DNA from: Burkholderiales bacterium
GTDB taxonomy: Bacteria; Pseudomonadota; Gammaproteobacteria; Burkholderiales; Burkholderiaceae_F
Assembly (NCBI GenBank): GCA_020248785.1
Contig: JADCGX010000130.1
Span: forward strand, 1-64,000
Direction: 5' to 3'
DNA length: 64,000 nt
A program made the translations under genes and the position numbers. Below are positions 48,693 through 58,374 of this stretch, piece after piece; position 1 is the first letter of the stretch; each line of letters opens with the position of its first letter. Under the pieces are notes generated by a model that worked only from the letters and a program-made list of their open reading frames with translations, did no database searches and had not been told where the DNA came from.

Positions 48693-50065
48693 GCTGCCGC
48701 CTCACGCAACAATCCAGCGGCTACGGTGTGGTGGGTCGCCGCATCGACAAGGATCAGCGCACCGGAAGCGCGCACGGTTTCGAAGGCGTCGAAGGCCAGC
48801 GGCTGCTGCGTCTCGAGGACAACCCGGCCGATGTCGTTCGGCCCGAGTGCGCCCGGCGCCCCGGAGCCGTCAACTGGACTCCACTGGCCGCTATCGATAT
48901 CGAGCACGGCCTGGACCTGCCGCACCCGCGCGAGCACGAAGCTGGTGCCGTGGCGCAGCCACAAGCGCCGCTGGGAGGCGAGCGGCGCGCGGTCGAGCCA
49001 CGCGAGGTCAACAAGCACGTGGCGGGCCAACTTCGGCTGCGCAACGTGCTGCGATGGCACCAACCAGTCACCGCGCGCGACATCCAGCTCGCGGTCCAGT
49101 CGGACGGCTACGGATTGCCCCGTGACAGCCACCTCCAAGTCGCCGTCGAGGGTCTCAATCGCGGCGACCTCGGCAGCAGTGCCCGCGGGCAGGATCGACA
49201 CGGCATCGCCCACCCGCAGGGACCCCGCACCGATGCGCCCCAGGTAGCGGCGCGCCGCGGCACCAACCCGAACTTCACCCTTGTCGACGTACTGGACGGC
49301 AAAGCGCAGGGGCGCTGCCGCGACATTGCTGTCGCGGGCGAGCTCGATCGACTCGAGCAACTCGAGCAGCGTCGGCCCGGTGTACCAGTCCATGCGCGCG
49401 GAGCGGCGGACGATGTTGTCGCCCAGCAGCGCCGACACGGGAATCGCGCTGAATTCCGCCAGGCCAAGCTGGTCGGCCAGCGCCCGGTAGGCCGCGACGA
49501 TCGCATCGAAGCGTGCCTGTGGGGCATCGACGAGATCCATCTTGTTGACGGCCACCACCACGTGGCGCAAGCCAAGCAGCTGCACCAAGGCCGAATGCCG
49601 CCGCGTCTGTGGCAGCAGGTTCACTGCACTGTCGCGCTCGAGCACCCGCGTCGCGTCGATCAGGATGACCGCCGCGTCGGCCGTGCTCGCGCCGGTCACC
49701 ATGTTGCGCGTGTACTGCTCGTGGCCCGGCGTGTCGGCGATGATGAACTTGCGCCGCGCGGTGGCGAAGTAGCGATACGCGACGTCGATCGTGATGCCCT
49801 GCTCGCGCTCGGCCTCCAGGCCATCGGTCAGCAGCGACAGGTCCACCTGCGCATCCGCGGCGGCCGTGCGCACTGCGCGCTGGGTGCCCGCCCGTGACAG
49901 CGCGGCCAGCTGGTCGCTCAACACGCTGCGGGTGTCGTACAACAGCCGTCCGATCAGTGTGCTTTTGCCGTCATCCACGCTGCCCGCGGTGATGAAGCGC
50001 AGGACGCCGCGGTCTTCGTCGACAGCATCGGGCCTGGCCTGCCTTGTATCGAGTCTTGCGTTCAC
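48689..50065 (-). CDS. cysN: sulfate adenylyltransferase subunit 1 (GTPase)
   Basis: A 458-residue CysN, the GTPase that drives APS synthesis by CysD. G1 is AGSVDDGKSTLIGRLLYD, the switch region EREQGITIDVAYRYF, G3 ADTPGHEQYTRNMVTGA, G4 VNKMDLVD; a beta-barrel C-terminus follows. No CysC kinase domain is fused. The start is GTG 50065, 117 bp after cysD; the stop overlaps cobA. Confidence 0.96.
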   Translation of the reverse strand: MNARLDTRQARPDAVDEDRGVLRFITAGSVDDGKSTLIGRLLYDTRSVLSDQLAALSRAGTQRAVRTAAADAQVDLSLLTDGLEAEREQGITIDVAYRYFATARRKFIIADTPGHEQYTRNMVTGASTADAAVILIDATRVLERDSAVNLLPQTRRHSALVQLLGLRHVVVAVNKMDLVDAPQARFDAIVAAYRALADQLGLAEFSAIPVSALLGDNIVRRSARMDWYTGPTLLELLESIELARDSNVAAAPLRFAVQYVDKGEVRVGAAARRYLGRIGAGSLRVGDAVSILPAGTAAEVAAIETLDGDLEVAVTGQSVAVRLDRELDVARGDWLVPSQHVAQPKLARHVLVDLAWLDRAPLASQRRLWLRHGTSFVLARVRQVQAVLDIDSGQWSPVDGSGAPGALGPNDIGRVVLETQQPLAFDAFETVRASGALILVDAATHHTVAAGLLREAAA

Positions 50066-50182
50066 TGAATCCTCTGTCTCGCCATCGCCGCGTGCGGGTC
50101 AGGACTGGGTGGAAGCGCTGTCCGCGGTGTGGGCCGATCGCGGTTGCCATCGCACGACCGCTCGCATGCACATCGAGCGCGC

Positions 50183-51118
50183 CTAGAAGTACCCCTCCCT
50201 CTTGCGACGCTCCATCGACGCCTCGCTGGTCTGGTCGTCCATTCGCGTTGCGCCGCGCTCGGTGATCTCCGCGCGCGCGGTCTCCGCGATGATCGCGTCC
50301 AGGCTGGCGGCATCGCTGGCCACCGGGCAGGTGCAGCTGATGTCGCCCACGGTGCGAAAGCGCACGTTCAAGGTCTCCACGGTCTCGTGCGGCAGCGCCG
50401 GCGTCAGCGGCGTGACGGGTACGAGCAGGCCCTTGCGACGCACCACCGCGCGTTGGTGCGCCAGGTACAGCGAGGGCAGCGGCAACTGCTCGCGCGCGAT
50501 GTACTGCCAGACATCGAGCTCGGTCCAGTTGGAGATCGGGAACACGCGCATGTGCTCGCCGGGGTGGACCTTGGCATTGAACAGATCCCACAACTCCGGC
50601 CGCTGGTTCTTTGGATCCCACTGGCCGAAGCTGTCGCGGAAGCTGAACACGCGCTCCTTGGCACGCGCCTTCTCCTCGTCGCGACGCGCACCGCCGATCA
50701 GGGCGTCGAAGCCGAGTTCCTCGATCGCCTCGAGCAGCGTGACCGACTGGGCGGCGTTGCGCGAGTCGCCCTCGGCGCGCAGCCGCACCGTGCCGCGGCG
50801 GATCGAATCCTCCACCAAGCGGACGATCAGCGTCTCGCCCAGTGCCGCAACGCGCGCATCACGGAACGCGAGGACTTCGGGAAAGTTGTGACCGGTGTCG
50901 ATGTGCAGCAGCGGGAACGGCAGGCGGCTCGGCCTGAACGCCTTCTCCGCCAGGCGCAGCACGACACAGCTGTCCTTGCCGCCGGAGAACAGCAATGCCG
51001 GCTTGCTCGACTGCGCAGCGACCTCGCGCAGGATGTAGATCGCCTCCGACTCCAGCCACTGCAGATGGTCCAGCTGGGCCGGGGTCAGGGGCGCATGGGG
51101 TGCGAGGACCGCTGCCAT
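50183..51118 (-). CDS. cysD: sulfate adenylyltransferase subunit 2
   Basis: A 311-residue PP-loop enzyme (ALLFSGGKDSCVVLRLAEKA) that forms APS from ATP and sulfate with CysN. Other motifs: LLHIDTGHNFPEVLAFRD, GGARRDEEKARAKERVFSFR, VFPISNWTELDVWQYIAREQ and the C-terminal ERRKREGYF. The ATG at 51118 (MAAVLAPHAPLTPAQLDHLQ) overlaps the cysH stop by one base. Operon position between cysH and cysN. Confidence 0.97.
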   Translation of the reverse strand: MAAVLAPHAPLTPAQLDHLQWLESEAIYILREVAAQSSKPALLFSGGKDSCVVLRLAEKAFRPSRLPFPLLHIDTGHNFPEVLAFRDARVAALGETLIVRLVEDSIRRGTVRLRAEGDSRNAAQSVTLLEAIEELGFDALIGGARRDEEKARAKERVFSFRDSFGQWDPKNQRPELWDLFNAKVHPGEHMRVFPISNWTELDVWQYIAREQLPLPSLYLAHQRAVVRRKGLLVPVTPLTPALPHETVETLNVRFRTVGDISCTCPVASDAASLDAIIAETARAEITERGATRMDDQTSEASMERRKREGYF

Positions 51119-51870
51119 CAGTTCTTCTCCTCGACGGCCGCTGTGCGACCTGCCACATGCAACCCGCACTCCTTGCTACTGGCGCTTTCCCACCACCAGC
51201 GTCCGGCCCGAGGGTCCTCGCCAACCCGGACCGCTCGCGTGCAGGGCTCGCAGCCGATCGACGGGCAGCCCATCGCATACAGCGCGTTGAAGGGCAGTGC
51301 AAAGCGGTCGATGGCATGCCATACGTCGTCATCTGACCAGGTCGCCAAGGGATTGAACTTGGCGATGCCGCGCAACGCGTCGGTCTCTTCGACCTGCAGG
51401 CCGGCGCGCTCGGGCCCGTGGGCGCGCCGCTGGCCCGTGAGCCACGCGTTGCGTCCGGCCAGTGCGCGCTCCAGTGGCTCCACCTTGCGCAGCGTGCAGC
51501 AGGCATGCCGCAGCTCCACGCTGTCGTAGAAGCCGAAGCGCCCGTGCTGCGCCTCGTGGTCGGCCACCGCCCGTTCATCGGGCGTCACGACGCGGATCGG
51601 CAGACCGAGCCGGCCCTCGCTGGCCTCCTTGACCTGCAGCGTCTGCGGCGGCAGCCGACCAGTGTCGATCATGAACACCTCGATCGGCGCCGCGGTTGCG
51701 GCAATCGCGTGCATCAATACAGTGTCCTCTGCACTCAGGCTGGAGGCCAGCGCCGCCCGCTGGTAGCGGCGGCCGACGGACGCGACGGTGGCGTGCAGCA
51801 GCGCCAGGAGCGCATCGAAGTCGGTCGGCGGCTGTTGCGGGCGCGGCCGCTGCCAGAGCCCGGACGTCAT
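51118..51870 (-). CDS. cysH: adenylyl-sulfate (APS) reductase, 4Fe-4S type
   Basis: A 250-residue reductase giving sulfite from APS. It has the four iron-sulfur cysteines of the assimilatory APS type, CCTLRKVEPLERAL and GCPSIGCEPCTRAV, plus the C-terminal redox Cys in SKECGLH. Enteric PAPS reductases lack the CC and CxxC pairs. This agrees with the lack of an APS kinase in the operon. Start ATG 51870, 4-bp overlap with the DUF934 stop. Confidence 0.95.
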   Translation of the reverse strand: MTSGLWQRPRPQQPPTDFDALLALLHATVASVGRRYQRAALASSLSAEDTVLMHAIAATAAPIEVFMIDTGRLPPQTLQVKEASEGRLGLPIRVVTPDERAVADHEAQHGRFGFYDSVELRHACCTLRKVEPLERALAGRNAWLTGQRRAHGPERAGLQVEETDALRGIAKFNPLATWSDDDVWHAIDRFALPFNALYAMGCPSIGCEPCTRAVRVGEDPRAGRWWWESASSKECGLHVAGRTAAVEEKN

Positions 51871-52382
51871 GACACAACCTGCACACGGCGCCCTCGACGG
51901 TAGGCCGGCAGCGGCGTGTCGTGTGCGCCCTGATAGGCATTCGAATAGCGCGTCAGCGCCGCCCGCGCGTCGTCTTCATTCTGGTCGGCACGCAAGGCGA
52001 ACGAGCTGAAGCCGACGCGCTTGAGCGTGAAGAGCTGGTCGATCAGCACCTCGCCGATCGCGCGCAGGTCACCTGCATAGCCGAGCCGCCGGATCAGGTG
52101 TGCGAGCGAGTAGCCGCGGCCGTCCGCGAATTTCGGGAACTGCACGGCCACCAGGGGCACGCTGCCCAGGTGCGGCGCGAGCAAGGCAGGATCATCGGTC
52201 GGTGCGAGCCAGACGCCGTGAGCGGCCGACTGCGGCTGGGAGAGGTAGGCCGCAAGCGGCAGCAGCACGGCGTCTGTCTCTGGCACATCGGCCTCGGATG
52301 CGACGAGCGGCCACGGGTCGTCGGTGAACACGCCGTCGCGTGTCAGCACCCGGCTTGCCTGCAGAGGTTGGCCGGCGTGCAT
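51867..52382 (-). CDS. DUF934 protein of the sulfate assimilation operon
   Basis: A 171-residue DUF934 protein, almost always found between the sulfite reductase and cysH in betaproteobacteria. Family motifs: VPLVAVQFPKFADGRGYSLA, LIRRLGYAGDLRAIGEVLID and VGFSSFALR. A helper for the sulfite reductase or APS reductase is likely but not shown. The ATG 52382 overlaps the sulfite reductase stop by one base. A longer reading from 52697 covers the reductase gene and is not real. Confidence 0.9.
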   Translation of the reverse strand: MHAGQPLQASRVLTRDGVFTDDPWPLVASEADVPETDAVLLPLAAYLSQPQSAAHGVWLAPTDDPALLAPHLGSVPLVAVQFPKFADGRGYSLAHLIRRLGYAGDLRAIGEVLIDQLFTLKRVGFSSFALRADQNEDDARAALTRYSNAYQGAHDTPLPAYRRGRRVQVVS

Positions 52383-54124
52383 CAGGTGAGCTCGTGCTGG
52401 TGCTTGCGCTGCTCGGCCGAGACGCCGGCGTTGACGCCGGTGGCCTCGCGCGCGGACCGCTGGGCGGGCTCGATGTGGCGGTACACGTTCTCCTTGAACG
52501 GGGTCGCCCCCAGCCGCTCCACGGTGTCGATGAAGCGCTCCCCGTCGGCGCGCAGCGCGACGTAGGTCTCGATGAGCCGAGCCACCACGTCGGCCACCTG
52601 CTCCTGGGCAAACGAGGGCCCGACGATGCGACCGATGGCGCTGCGCCCGCCGCCCGCGGCCGAGCCATCCGCGCCGCCGATCGAGATCTGGTACCACTCG
52701 TCCCCGTCCTTGTCGACGCCGAGAATGCCGATGTGGCCAACGTGGTGATGGCCGCAGGAGTTCATGCAGCCCGAGATGTTGACGTTGATCTCACCGAGGT
52801 CGTGCAGGTAATCCAGATCGTCGAAGCGCTCCTGGATCGCCTGCGCCAGCGGAATGGACTTGGCATTGGCGAGCGAGCAGAAGTCGCCGCCGGGGCAGGC
52901 GATGATGTCGGTGAGCAGTCCGATGTTCGGCGTTGCCAGCCCAGCCGCCTTGGCGTCGCGCCATAGCCCATGCAGTTGGTCGACGCGAACGTCGGGCAGG
53001 ATGAGGTTTTGCTCGTGCGACACCCGCACTTCGCCAAAACCGTAACGCTCGCAAAGATCCGCAACGACATCGAGCTGCCGGTCCGTGACGTCTCCCGGAG
53101 CAACGCCCGTGGGCTTGAGCGACAGCACCACTGCGCGATGACCCGGCACCTTGTGCCGCTTGACGTTGCGGGCGACCCAGCGCGCGAACCCCGGCTCGAG
53201 CGTCGAAGGCTCCGTGTCGGCCACCTGCGCATAGGCCGGAGGCGCGAAGTGAGCCTGCACCCGCGCCAACTCGTCCTCGGTCAGCGTGGCCGGCCCATCG
53301 ACCGTCTGTGCAAAGTCCGCCTCGACCTGGCGCGCAAATTCCTCGACACCCAGGGCGCGGACCAGGATCTTGATGCGGGCCTTGAAGATGTTGTCGCGGC
53401 GGCCGTGCAGGTTGTACACGCGCAGGATCGACTCAACGTAAGTCAGGAAGTGCCGCCACGGCAGGATGTCGCGGATCACGCTGCCGACAATCGGGGTGCG
53501 CCCCATGCCGCCGCCGACCAGCACGCGAAAGCCGAGCGCACCCTCTGGTGCGCGCACCAGGTGCAGGCCGATGTCGTGGAACGCCACCGCCGCCCGGTCC
53601 TCGCGCGCGCCATTGATGGCGATCTTGAACTTGCGAGGCAGCCAATTGAACTCCGGATGGGACGTCGACCACTGGCGCAGGATCTCGGCGAAGGCGCGCG
53701 GATCGATCAGCTCGTCGGGTGCTATGCCGGCGAACTCGTCGCTCGTGATGTTTCGAACGCAGTTGCCGCTGGTCTGGATGGCGTGCATCTCGACCTCGGC
53801 GAGCTCGGCCAGAATGTCTGCGGTCTCTTCCAGCCTCACCCAGTTGAACTGGATGTTCTGACGCGTCGTGAAGTGGCCGTAGCCACGGTCGTAGCGACGC
53901 GCGATGTGCGCGAGTTTGCGCAGCTGCGCGGCCGACAGCAGCCCGTACGGAATGGCGATGCGCAGCATCGGCGCGTTGCGCTGGATGTACAAGCCGTTGC
54001 GCAAGCGCAGCGGGCGGAACTCGTCCTCCGACAACGCACCGGCCAGGTAGCGGCGCAGCTGGTCGCGGTACTCGGCCACGCGTTCAGCCACCAGCGTGCG
54101 GTCAAGGGTGTCATAGCGGTACAT
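52382..54124 (-). CDS. cysI: siroheme/4Fe-4S sulfite reductase (nitrite/sulfite reductase family)
   Basis: A 580-residue assimilatory reductase giving sulfide from sulfite. Two ferredoxin-like halves are seen ([40 protein letters not shown]). The siroheme/4Fe-4S cysteines are in [15 protein letters not shown] and [18 protein letters not shown]. No flavoprotein subunit is nearby, so ferredoxin or another donor is expected, as in many betaproteobacteria. The ATG 54124 ([20 protein letters not shown]) is preferred over one 10 codons upstream. First gene of cysI-DUF934-cysH-cysD-cysN-cobA. Confidence 0.95.
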   Translation of the reverse strand: MYRYDTLDRTLVAERVAEYRDQLRRYLAGALSEDEFRPLRLRNGLYIQRNAPMLRIAIPYGLLSAAQLRKLAHIARRYDRGYGHFTTRQNIQFNWVRLEETADILAELAEVEMHAIQTSGNCVRNITSDEFAGIAPDELIDPRAFAEILRQWSTSHPEFNWLPRKFKIAINGAREDRAAVAFHDIGLHLVRAPEGALGFRVLVGGGMGRTPIVGSVIRDILPWRHFLTYVESILRVYNLHGRRDNIFKARIKILVRALGVEEFARQVEADFAQTVDGPATLTEDELARVQAHFAPPAYAQVADTEPSTLEPGFARWVARNVKRHKVPGHRAVVLSLKPTGVAPGDVTDRQLDVVADLCERYGFGEVRVSHEQNLILPDVRVDQLHGLWRDAKAAGLATPNIGLLTDIIACPGGDFCSLANAKSIPLAQAIQERFDDLDYLHDLGEINVNISGCMNSCGHHHVGHIGILGVDKDGDEWYQISIGGADGSAAGGGRSAIGRIVGPSFAQEQVADVVARLIETYVALRADGERFIDTVERLGATPFKENVYRHIEPAQRSAREATGVNAGVSAEQRKHQHELT

Positions 54125-54324
54125 GGAGCGCGCACTGTAGAAGCGGCGCCCCACGTTGCTTCCTACTAATTCGCCTGTCCATATGCCGCGGGATGCATAA
54201 GCACCTCACGTCCGCGAACCATGCAAAGCATGTGAAAGAAAGTTGGTTGGGCTGGCACGAGGCATCCGGGACACTGCGAGCCCTTCGAGATCGACTCGCC
54301 AACACTTCCTTGGACAACGCTCCC

Positions 54325-55377
54325 ATGCATCTGCCGACCCGCCGTCGTCTGCTCGGCCTTGCCGCCACCGCGATCGCCGCCGCACTGTCCCTCACGCACC
54401 TGCCGCAGGCCCAGGCCCAGCAGGCGGTCAGTCTGCTCAACGTCTCCTACGACCCGACACGCGAGCTCTATCAGGACATCAACAAGGCCTTCGCCGCGCA
54501 ATGGCAGGCACGCACCGGCCAGGCGGTCAGCATCAAGCAGTCGCACGGCGGCTCGGGACGGCAGGCACGCTCTGTCATCGACGGGCTCGACGCCGATGTC
54601 GTCACGCTCGCACTGGCCTACGACATCGACGAGATCGCCGAGAAGGGCAAGCTGCTGCCTGCTGACTGGCAAAAGCGGCTGCCCCACAACAGTTCGCCCT
54701 ACACGTCGACCATCGTGTTCCTGGTCCGCAAGGGCAACCCCAAGGGCATCAAGGACTGGAACGATCTGGCGCGGCACGGCATCGGCGTGATCACCCCCAA
54801 CCCGAAGACCTCCGGTGGGGCGCGCTGGAACTACCTCGCCGCCTGGGGTTACGCGCTGCGCCAGCCCGGCGGCAACGACGCCAAGGCCCGCGAGTTCGTG
54901 GCGGCGATCTATCGCAACGCGCCGGTACTGGACACCGGCGCACGCGGCTCCCTGACGACCTTCACCGAGCGTGGCATCGGGGATGTGTTCATCTCATGGG
55001 AGAACGAGGCGCTGCTTGCCATCAAGGAACTCGGGCCCGACAAGTTCGATCTGGTGTACCCGTCGATCAGCATCCTGGCCGAGCCGCCCGTGGCCCTCGT
55101 GGATCGCAACGTCGACCGCAAGGGCACGCGCGCCGTTGCGCAGGCCTACCTGGAGTTCCTCTACACCCCCGCCGCGCAGGACATCATTGCGCGGAACTAC
55201 TACCGCGCCAGTGACAAGACGGTCGCGGCGAAGTACGCGAAGAACTTCCCGGCGCTGAAGCTGTTCACCATCGATGACGTCTTCGGCGGCTGGACCAAGG
55301 CGCAAGCGACGCACTTCTCCGACGGTGGAGTGTTCGACCAGATCCAGCGCGAGAACACGAACGCGCGGCGGGGCTAG
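54325..55377 (+). CDS. sbp: sulfate ABC transporter substrate-binding protein (first copy)
   Basis: A 350-residue periplasmic sulfate/thiosulfate-binding protein. Signal [20 protein letters not shown] has twin arginines, so Tat export is possible. Family signatures: [75 protein letters not shown]. It is clearly paralogous to the copy at 61113 but separated from cysTW by 6.9 kb. Divergent from the cysI operon with a 200-bp gap. Start ATG 54325. Confidence 0.95.
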   Translation: MHLPTRRRLLGLAATAIAAALSLTHLPQAQAQQAVSLLNVSYDPTRELYQDINKAFAAQWQARTGQAVSIKQSHGGSGRQARSVIDGLDADVVTLALAYDIDEIAEKGKLLPADWQKRLPHNSSPYTSTIVFLVRKGNPKGIKDWNDLARHGIGVITPNPKTSGGARWNYLAAWGYALRQPGGNDAKAREFVAAIYRNAPVLDTGARGSLTTFTERGIGDVFISWENEALLAIKELGPDKFDLVYPSISILAEPPVALVDRNVDRKGTRAVAQAYLEFLYTPAAQDIIARNYYRASDKTVAAKYAKNFPALKLFTIDDVFGGWTKAQATHFSDGGVFDQIQRENTNARRG

Positions 55378-55392
55378 AGGCGCGGCAACAAG

Positions 55393-56022
55393 ATGAACAC
55401 CGCGCCCGTCCTCGTCGCAGCCAGCCGCAGGCCAGTCGTGCGTGGGGCCCCGCTGCGCCATGCGGTCCCGCTGATCGTGCCGGGCTGGAAGGACTCCGGA
55501 CCGGACCACTGGCAGAGCGCGTGGCAGCTTCGGCTCGGTGCCGAGCGCGTGCGCCAGGCAAGCTGGGACGCACCGTCGCGCCACAGCTGGGTGCAGGGAT
55601 TACTGCGCGCGATCGCGCAGATCGATCGCCCGGTTCTGCTCATAGCGCACAGCCTTGGCTGCATCACCATCGCGCACTGGGCACGGACCGCACCGGGCAT
55701 CTTCCTGTCGCGACGCGTTGTCCGAGGCGCCCTGCTGGTCGCACCGACGGATGTCGAGCGCACGGACGCGGCGCCTGCGCTGCGCGATTTCGCGCCGGTT
55801 CCCATGCGGCCGCTGCCGTTCCCGGCGACCGTGGTCGCCAGCGACACCGATCCGTATTGCAGCCTCGGCCGCGCGACAGCGCTTGCAAGCGCGTGGGGCG
55901 CGACCCTGCATCGCCTCGGCGATGCGGGACATATCAATGCCAGCTCCGGGCACTGCACTTGGGCCGACGGCCTGGCGCTGCTTCAGCCGTTCGACGGCTG
56001 GCCCGTCGCTGAGTCCTGTTGA
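55393..56022 (+). CDS. RBBP9/YdeN-family serine hydrolase
   Basis: A 209-residue alpha/beta hydrolase: LIVPGWKDSGPDHWQSAWQL, nucleophile LLIAHSLGCITIAHW, an acidic DTDPYCSLGRA and His in GDAGHINASSGHCTW. Family enzymes are small esterases or peptidases of unknown substrate. It starts 15 bp after the sbp stop, so co-transcription with sulfate uptake is possible. Confidence 0.83.
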   Translation: MNTAPVLVAASRRPVVRGAPLRHAVPLIVPGWKDSGPDHWQSAWQLRLGAERVRQASWDAPSRHSWVQGLLRAIAQIDRPVLLIAHSLGCITIAHWARTAPGIFLSRRVVRGALLVAPTDVERTDAAPALRDFAPVPMRPLPFPATVVASDTDPYCSLGRATALASAWGATLHRLGDAGHINASSGHCTWADGLALLQPFDGWPVAESC

Positions 56023-56095
56023 CGCCGCGGCCGCATTTCGTGTCGTGCCGACGCCGCAAGTCGGAACTGTCATTCGAACCACATCGGGAGCATCC

Positions 56096-57427
56096 ATGAC
56101 CACCAGTTTCAGCGCGCCAACGCGCGTCCTGCTGTCCAGCCTTGCCTTCGCCGTTGCAGCGGCGTCGACGGTAGCCCCCACCACGGCGACGGCCGACCCG
56201 GCGCGTGCCGACAAGCCTGCATCAGGCCGAGCACAGGCTGCGCAGCCGCGCATCTATCTGAACGCAGAGCAGTTCGAGCGTCTGGCGCGGCAACCCAACG
56301 TGCGCGTCGTCGATGTGCGTGCCGCATCCGCGTACGCCAAGGGGCATATTGCCGGCGCCATCAACCTGCCGTGGCAAAGCATCACGCTGCGCGAAGTCGA
56401 CGGCGTGCGCAACGAGCTGCCGCCGCGCGAGCAGTTGCAGGCGACGCTGCGCCAGGCAGGGCTGCGCTACAGCGACACGCTGCTCATCTACGACGACGGC
56501 TCGCTGCCGGGCCAGGCCTTCGTGACGCTGGAGGCCGCGGGGTTCGAGCGCATCCACGTGCTGGACGGCGGCTTCGAGCGCTGGCCGTTCGCCCGCAGCA
56601 CGGAGCCGACAGTCCTGTCGCCGAGCGACCTCGTGCTCGACCGCGTGAAGGAGCGCGTCGTCGACGCCGCCGCGGTCAAGGACCGTGTGGGTCGGCGCGA
56701 CACGGTGATCATCGACAATCGCACCGAGGTCGCCTGGTCCGATGGTCACATCCCGGGCTCGACCAACGTCGACCGCTCCGTGCTCGTTGGCAAGGACGGC
56801 CGGCTACTGCCACGGCAGCAGTTGCAGTCACTGCTGAAGAGCTACGGCGTCACCCCGGACAAGGAGGTCGTGACCTACTGCGGCAGCGGCATCGCCGCGT
56901 CGGACGGCTATCTTGTGCTGCGGGAGCTGGGCTTTCCAAAGCTCGCCGTGTACCACGGGTCCTGGGATGACTGGTCGCGCAATCCGGCCAATGCGCAGCA
57001 GGTCGGCCTGCCCAACTGGACGTTCGATCCCGTCAAGGTGGCCCCGCAGCCGGGCGCCGCAGGCGGCGGACTCGCGTTGCTGGATGAGGCTGCGCTACGC
57101 GCCTCGCTCGCCGATGCCCGAACGGTCGTGCTCGATGTGCGCTCGCCCGCCGACTTCTCGGCCGGTCACATCAAGGGCTCGGTCAACGTGTTCTGGAACG
57201 ACACGCTGGATGCGCAGCGCAACCTCAAGCCCCTGCCCGAGCTGCAGCAGCTGCTCAGGGCCAAGGGCGTGACGCACGGCAAGCGCGTGGTCATCTTCAC
57301 GCGCGGCGGGATCCAGGTCGCGCACGCCTACACGGTGCTCAAACTGCTCGGCTATCCCGACGTCGCTGCCTACACCGGCCGCTGGGAAGGCTGGGAGTCG
57401 CGCCTCTGGGCCAGCGCGGCGCGCTGA
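56096..57427 (+). CDS. exported triple-rhodanese sulfurtransferase
   Basis: A 443-residue protein with a signal peptide (VLLSSLAFAVAAASTVAPTT) and three rhodanese domains: about 50-165 (RVVDVRAASAYAKGHIAGAI), 170-310 (VIIDNRTEVAWSDGHIPGST) and 325-440 (VVLDVRSPADFSAGHIKGSV). Only the middle domain keeps a catalytic Cys, in VTYCGSGIAASDGYL. The first has IYDDGSLPGQ and the third IFTRGGIQVA at that place. The active unit should transfer sulfane sulfur in the periplasm; the flanking ones look structural. The ATG at 56096 is chosen because the signal starts there. It lies between two sulfate-binding protein genes. Confidence 0.88.
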   Translation: MTTSFSAPTRVLLSSLAFAVAAASTVAPTTATADPARADKPASGRAQAAQPRIYLNAEQFERLARQPNVRVVDVRAASAYAKGHIAGAINLPWQSITLREVDGVRNELPPREQLQATLRQAGLRYSDTLLIYDDGSLPGQAFVTLEAAGFERIHVLDGGFERWPFARSTEPTVLSPSDLVLDRVKERVVDAAAVKDRVGRRDTVIIDNRTEVAWSDGHIPGSTNVDRSVLVGKDGRLLPRQQLQSLLKSYGVTPDKEVVTYCGSGIAASDGYLVLRELGFPKLAVYHGSWDDWSRNPANAQQVGLPNWTFDPVKVAPQPGAAGGGLALLDEAALRASLADARTVVLDVRSPADFSAGHIKGSVNVFWNDTLDAQRNLKPLPELQQLLRAKGVTHGKRVVIFTRGGIQVAHAYTVLKLLGYPDVAAYTGRWEGWESRLWASAAR

Positions 57428-57871
57428 GCAGGGCCGAGCAAGGGCAAGACTGTCGCCCTTGGTGGCTGCCGCAGCGGCCAGCGCGCGAGGGCCGGCCGCT
57501 CCATTGACTCCGCTCGGTGCTGGGCTGCCAGACTGCGGGCGCTGTGAAGCGCTGACCGGCGCACCGAAAATCAACAGCCAGCGCCGCCGAAAATCGTGGA
57601 CCGTGCGAAGGGTATGGCCTCTCGGGCAAGCTGGCGCAGTGTGCTCCTCGACCAATCTCGACGACCCCAAAGCGGACCTCTGGCTGTCTCAGCTCGACCC
57701 ACTGCAGTCGTAGAGCCCGTGCATCCGGCCTCCGCAGGCCACCCATTCGACAGAAGTTTCTGAACTCTGTCGAACTCTTAGGACAGCATGCCTGCGGCAG
57801 GAGCACGGGCTGGCCAACCTGGCGAAGCACCACGCCAGCCAGATCAAGTGCCGAAGTGATCTTCTCCTAGA
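57428..57871. other. intergenic region, possible transposase remnant
   Basis: 444 bp without a gene. At 57801-57848 a 16-codon piece EHGLANLAKHHASQIK resembles the helix-turn-helix region of IS3-type OrfA proteins, but it is too short to be sure. No inverted repeats of an insertion sequence were seen around it. Confidence 0.3.
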
Positions 57872-58327
57872 TCAGGCCGCCGGCTTGTTGCCCAGCAGGT
57901 AGCGCGCGCCAGGCCCGCGCCGCGCCGCCGTGTCGCCCGGGTTGTATAGCGCGCAGCGCCGCAGGCTCAGGCAGCCGCAGCCGATGCAGCTGGCCAGTTG
58001 GTCGCGCAGCCGCACGAGTGCCGCGATGCGCGAGTCCAGCAGCGGCTGCCACTGGCGCGAGAGCTTCTGCCAGTCGGCTGCCGTCGGGGTGCGCCCGCCG
58101 GGCAAGGTTGCAAGGGCAGCGGCGATGTCCGGCAGGCTCAGCCCCACCGACTGCGCCGCGCGGATGAAGGCCACGCGGCGCAGCTCGGCCCGAGGGTACA
58201 GCCGCCGGCCGCCGCTGCTTCGGGCGCTGGCGAGCAGGCCCTGCTGCTCGTAGAACCGCAGCGTGCTGGGCGCGATGCCGGCGCGGCGGGCAAATTCGCC
58301 GATAGGGACGAGATCGTTGCTTGACAT
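57872..58327 (-). CDS. soxR: SoxR, redox-sensitive MerR-family activator
   Basis: A 151-residue regulator. N-terminal MerR helix-turn-helix: VPIGEFARRAGIAPSTLRFY, YEQQGLLASARSSGGRRLYP. The C-terminal [2Fe-2S] ligands are CIGCGCLSLRRCALYNPGD, exactly the C-x2-C-x-C-x5-C spacing of SoxR. SoxR is oxidised by redox-active dyes, quinones or superoxide and then activates a promoter with a long spacer. The ATG at 58327 is used; a GTG at 58348 would start inside the operator. Divergent from the questin-oxidase-like gene. Confidence 0.95.
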   Translation of the reverse strand: MSSNDLVPIGEFARRAGIAPSTLRFYEQQGLLASARSSGGRRLYPRAELRRVAFIRAAQSVGLSLPDIAAALATLPGGRTPTAADWQKLSRQWQPLLDSRIAALVRLRDQLASCIGCGCLSLRRCALYNPGDTAARRGPGARYLLGNKPAA

Positions 58328-58351
58328 CAAGTTCACTTTAACTTGCACAGT
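58321..58351 (+). promoter_or_regulatory. SoxR box and long-spacer promoter for the questin-oxidase-like gene
   Basis: TTGACA (58321-58326), 19 bp, CACAGT (58346-58351). The spacer carries CATCAAGTTCACTTTAAC (58325-58342), which agrees with the SoxR box CCTCAAGTTAACTTGAGG at 13 of 18 positions, and has the inverted arms CAAGTT/AACTTG. A 19-bp spacer is the mark of MerR-type activated promoters. It points at the gene starting at 58375, whose Shine-Dalgarno AAGGAG is at 58363. It overlaps the soxR start. Confidence 0.7.
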
Positions 58352-58374
58352 GATGGTCCCACAAGGAGCACCCG

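Noticed and set aside
54220..54232. CATGCAAAGCATG hairpin in the cysI-sbp gap as a CysB site or riboswitch
   Set aside because: Arms are only 5 bp and nothing matches a known sulfur-responsive element.
57801..57848. Insertion-sequence remnant
   Set aside because: Sixteen codons of OrfA-like sequence without terminal repeats are not enough to annotate a mobile element.
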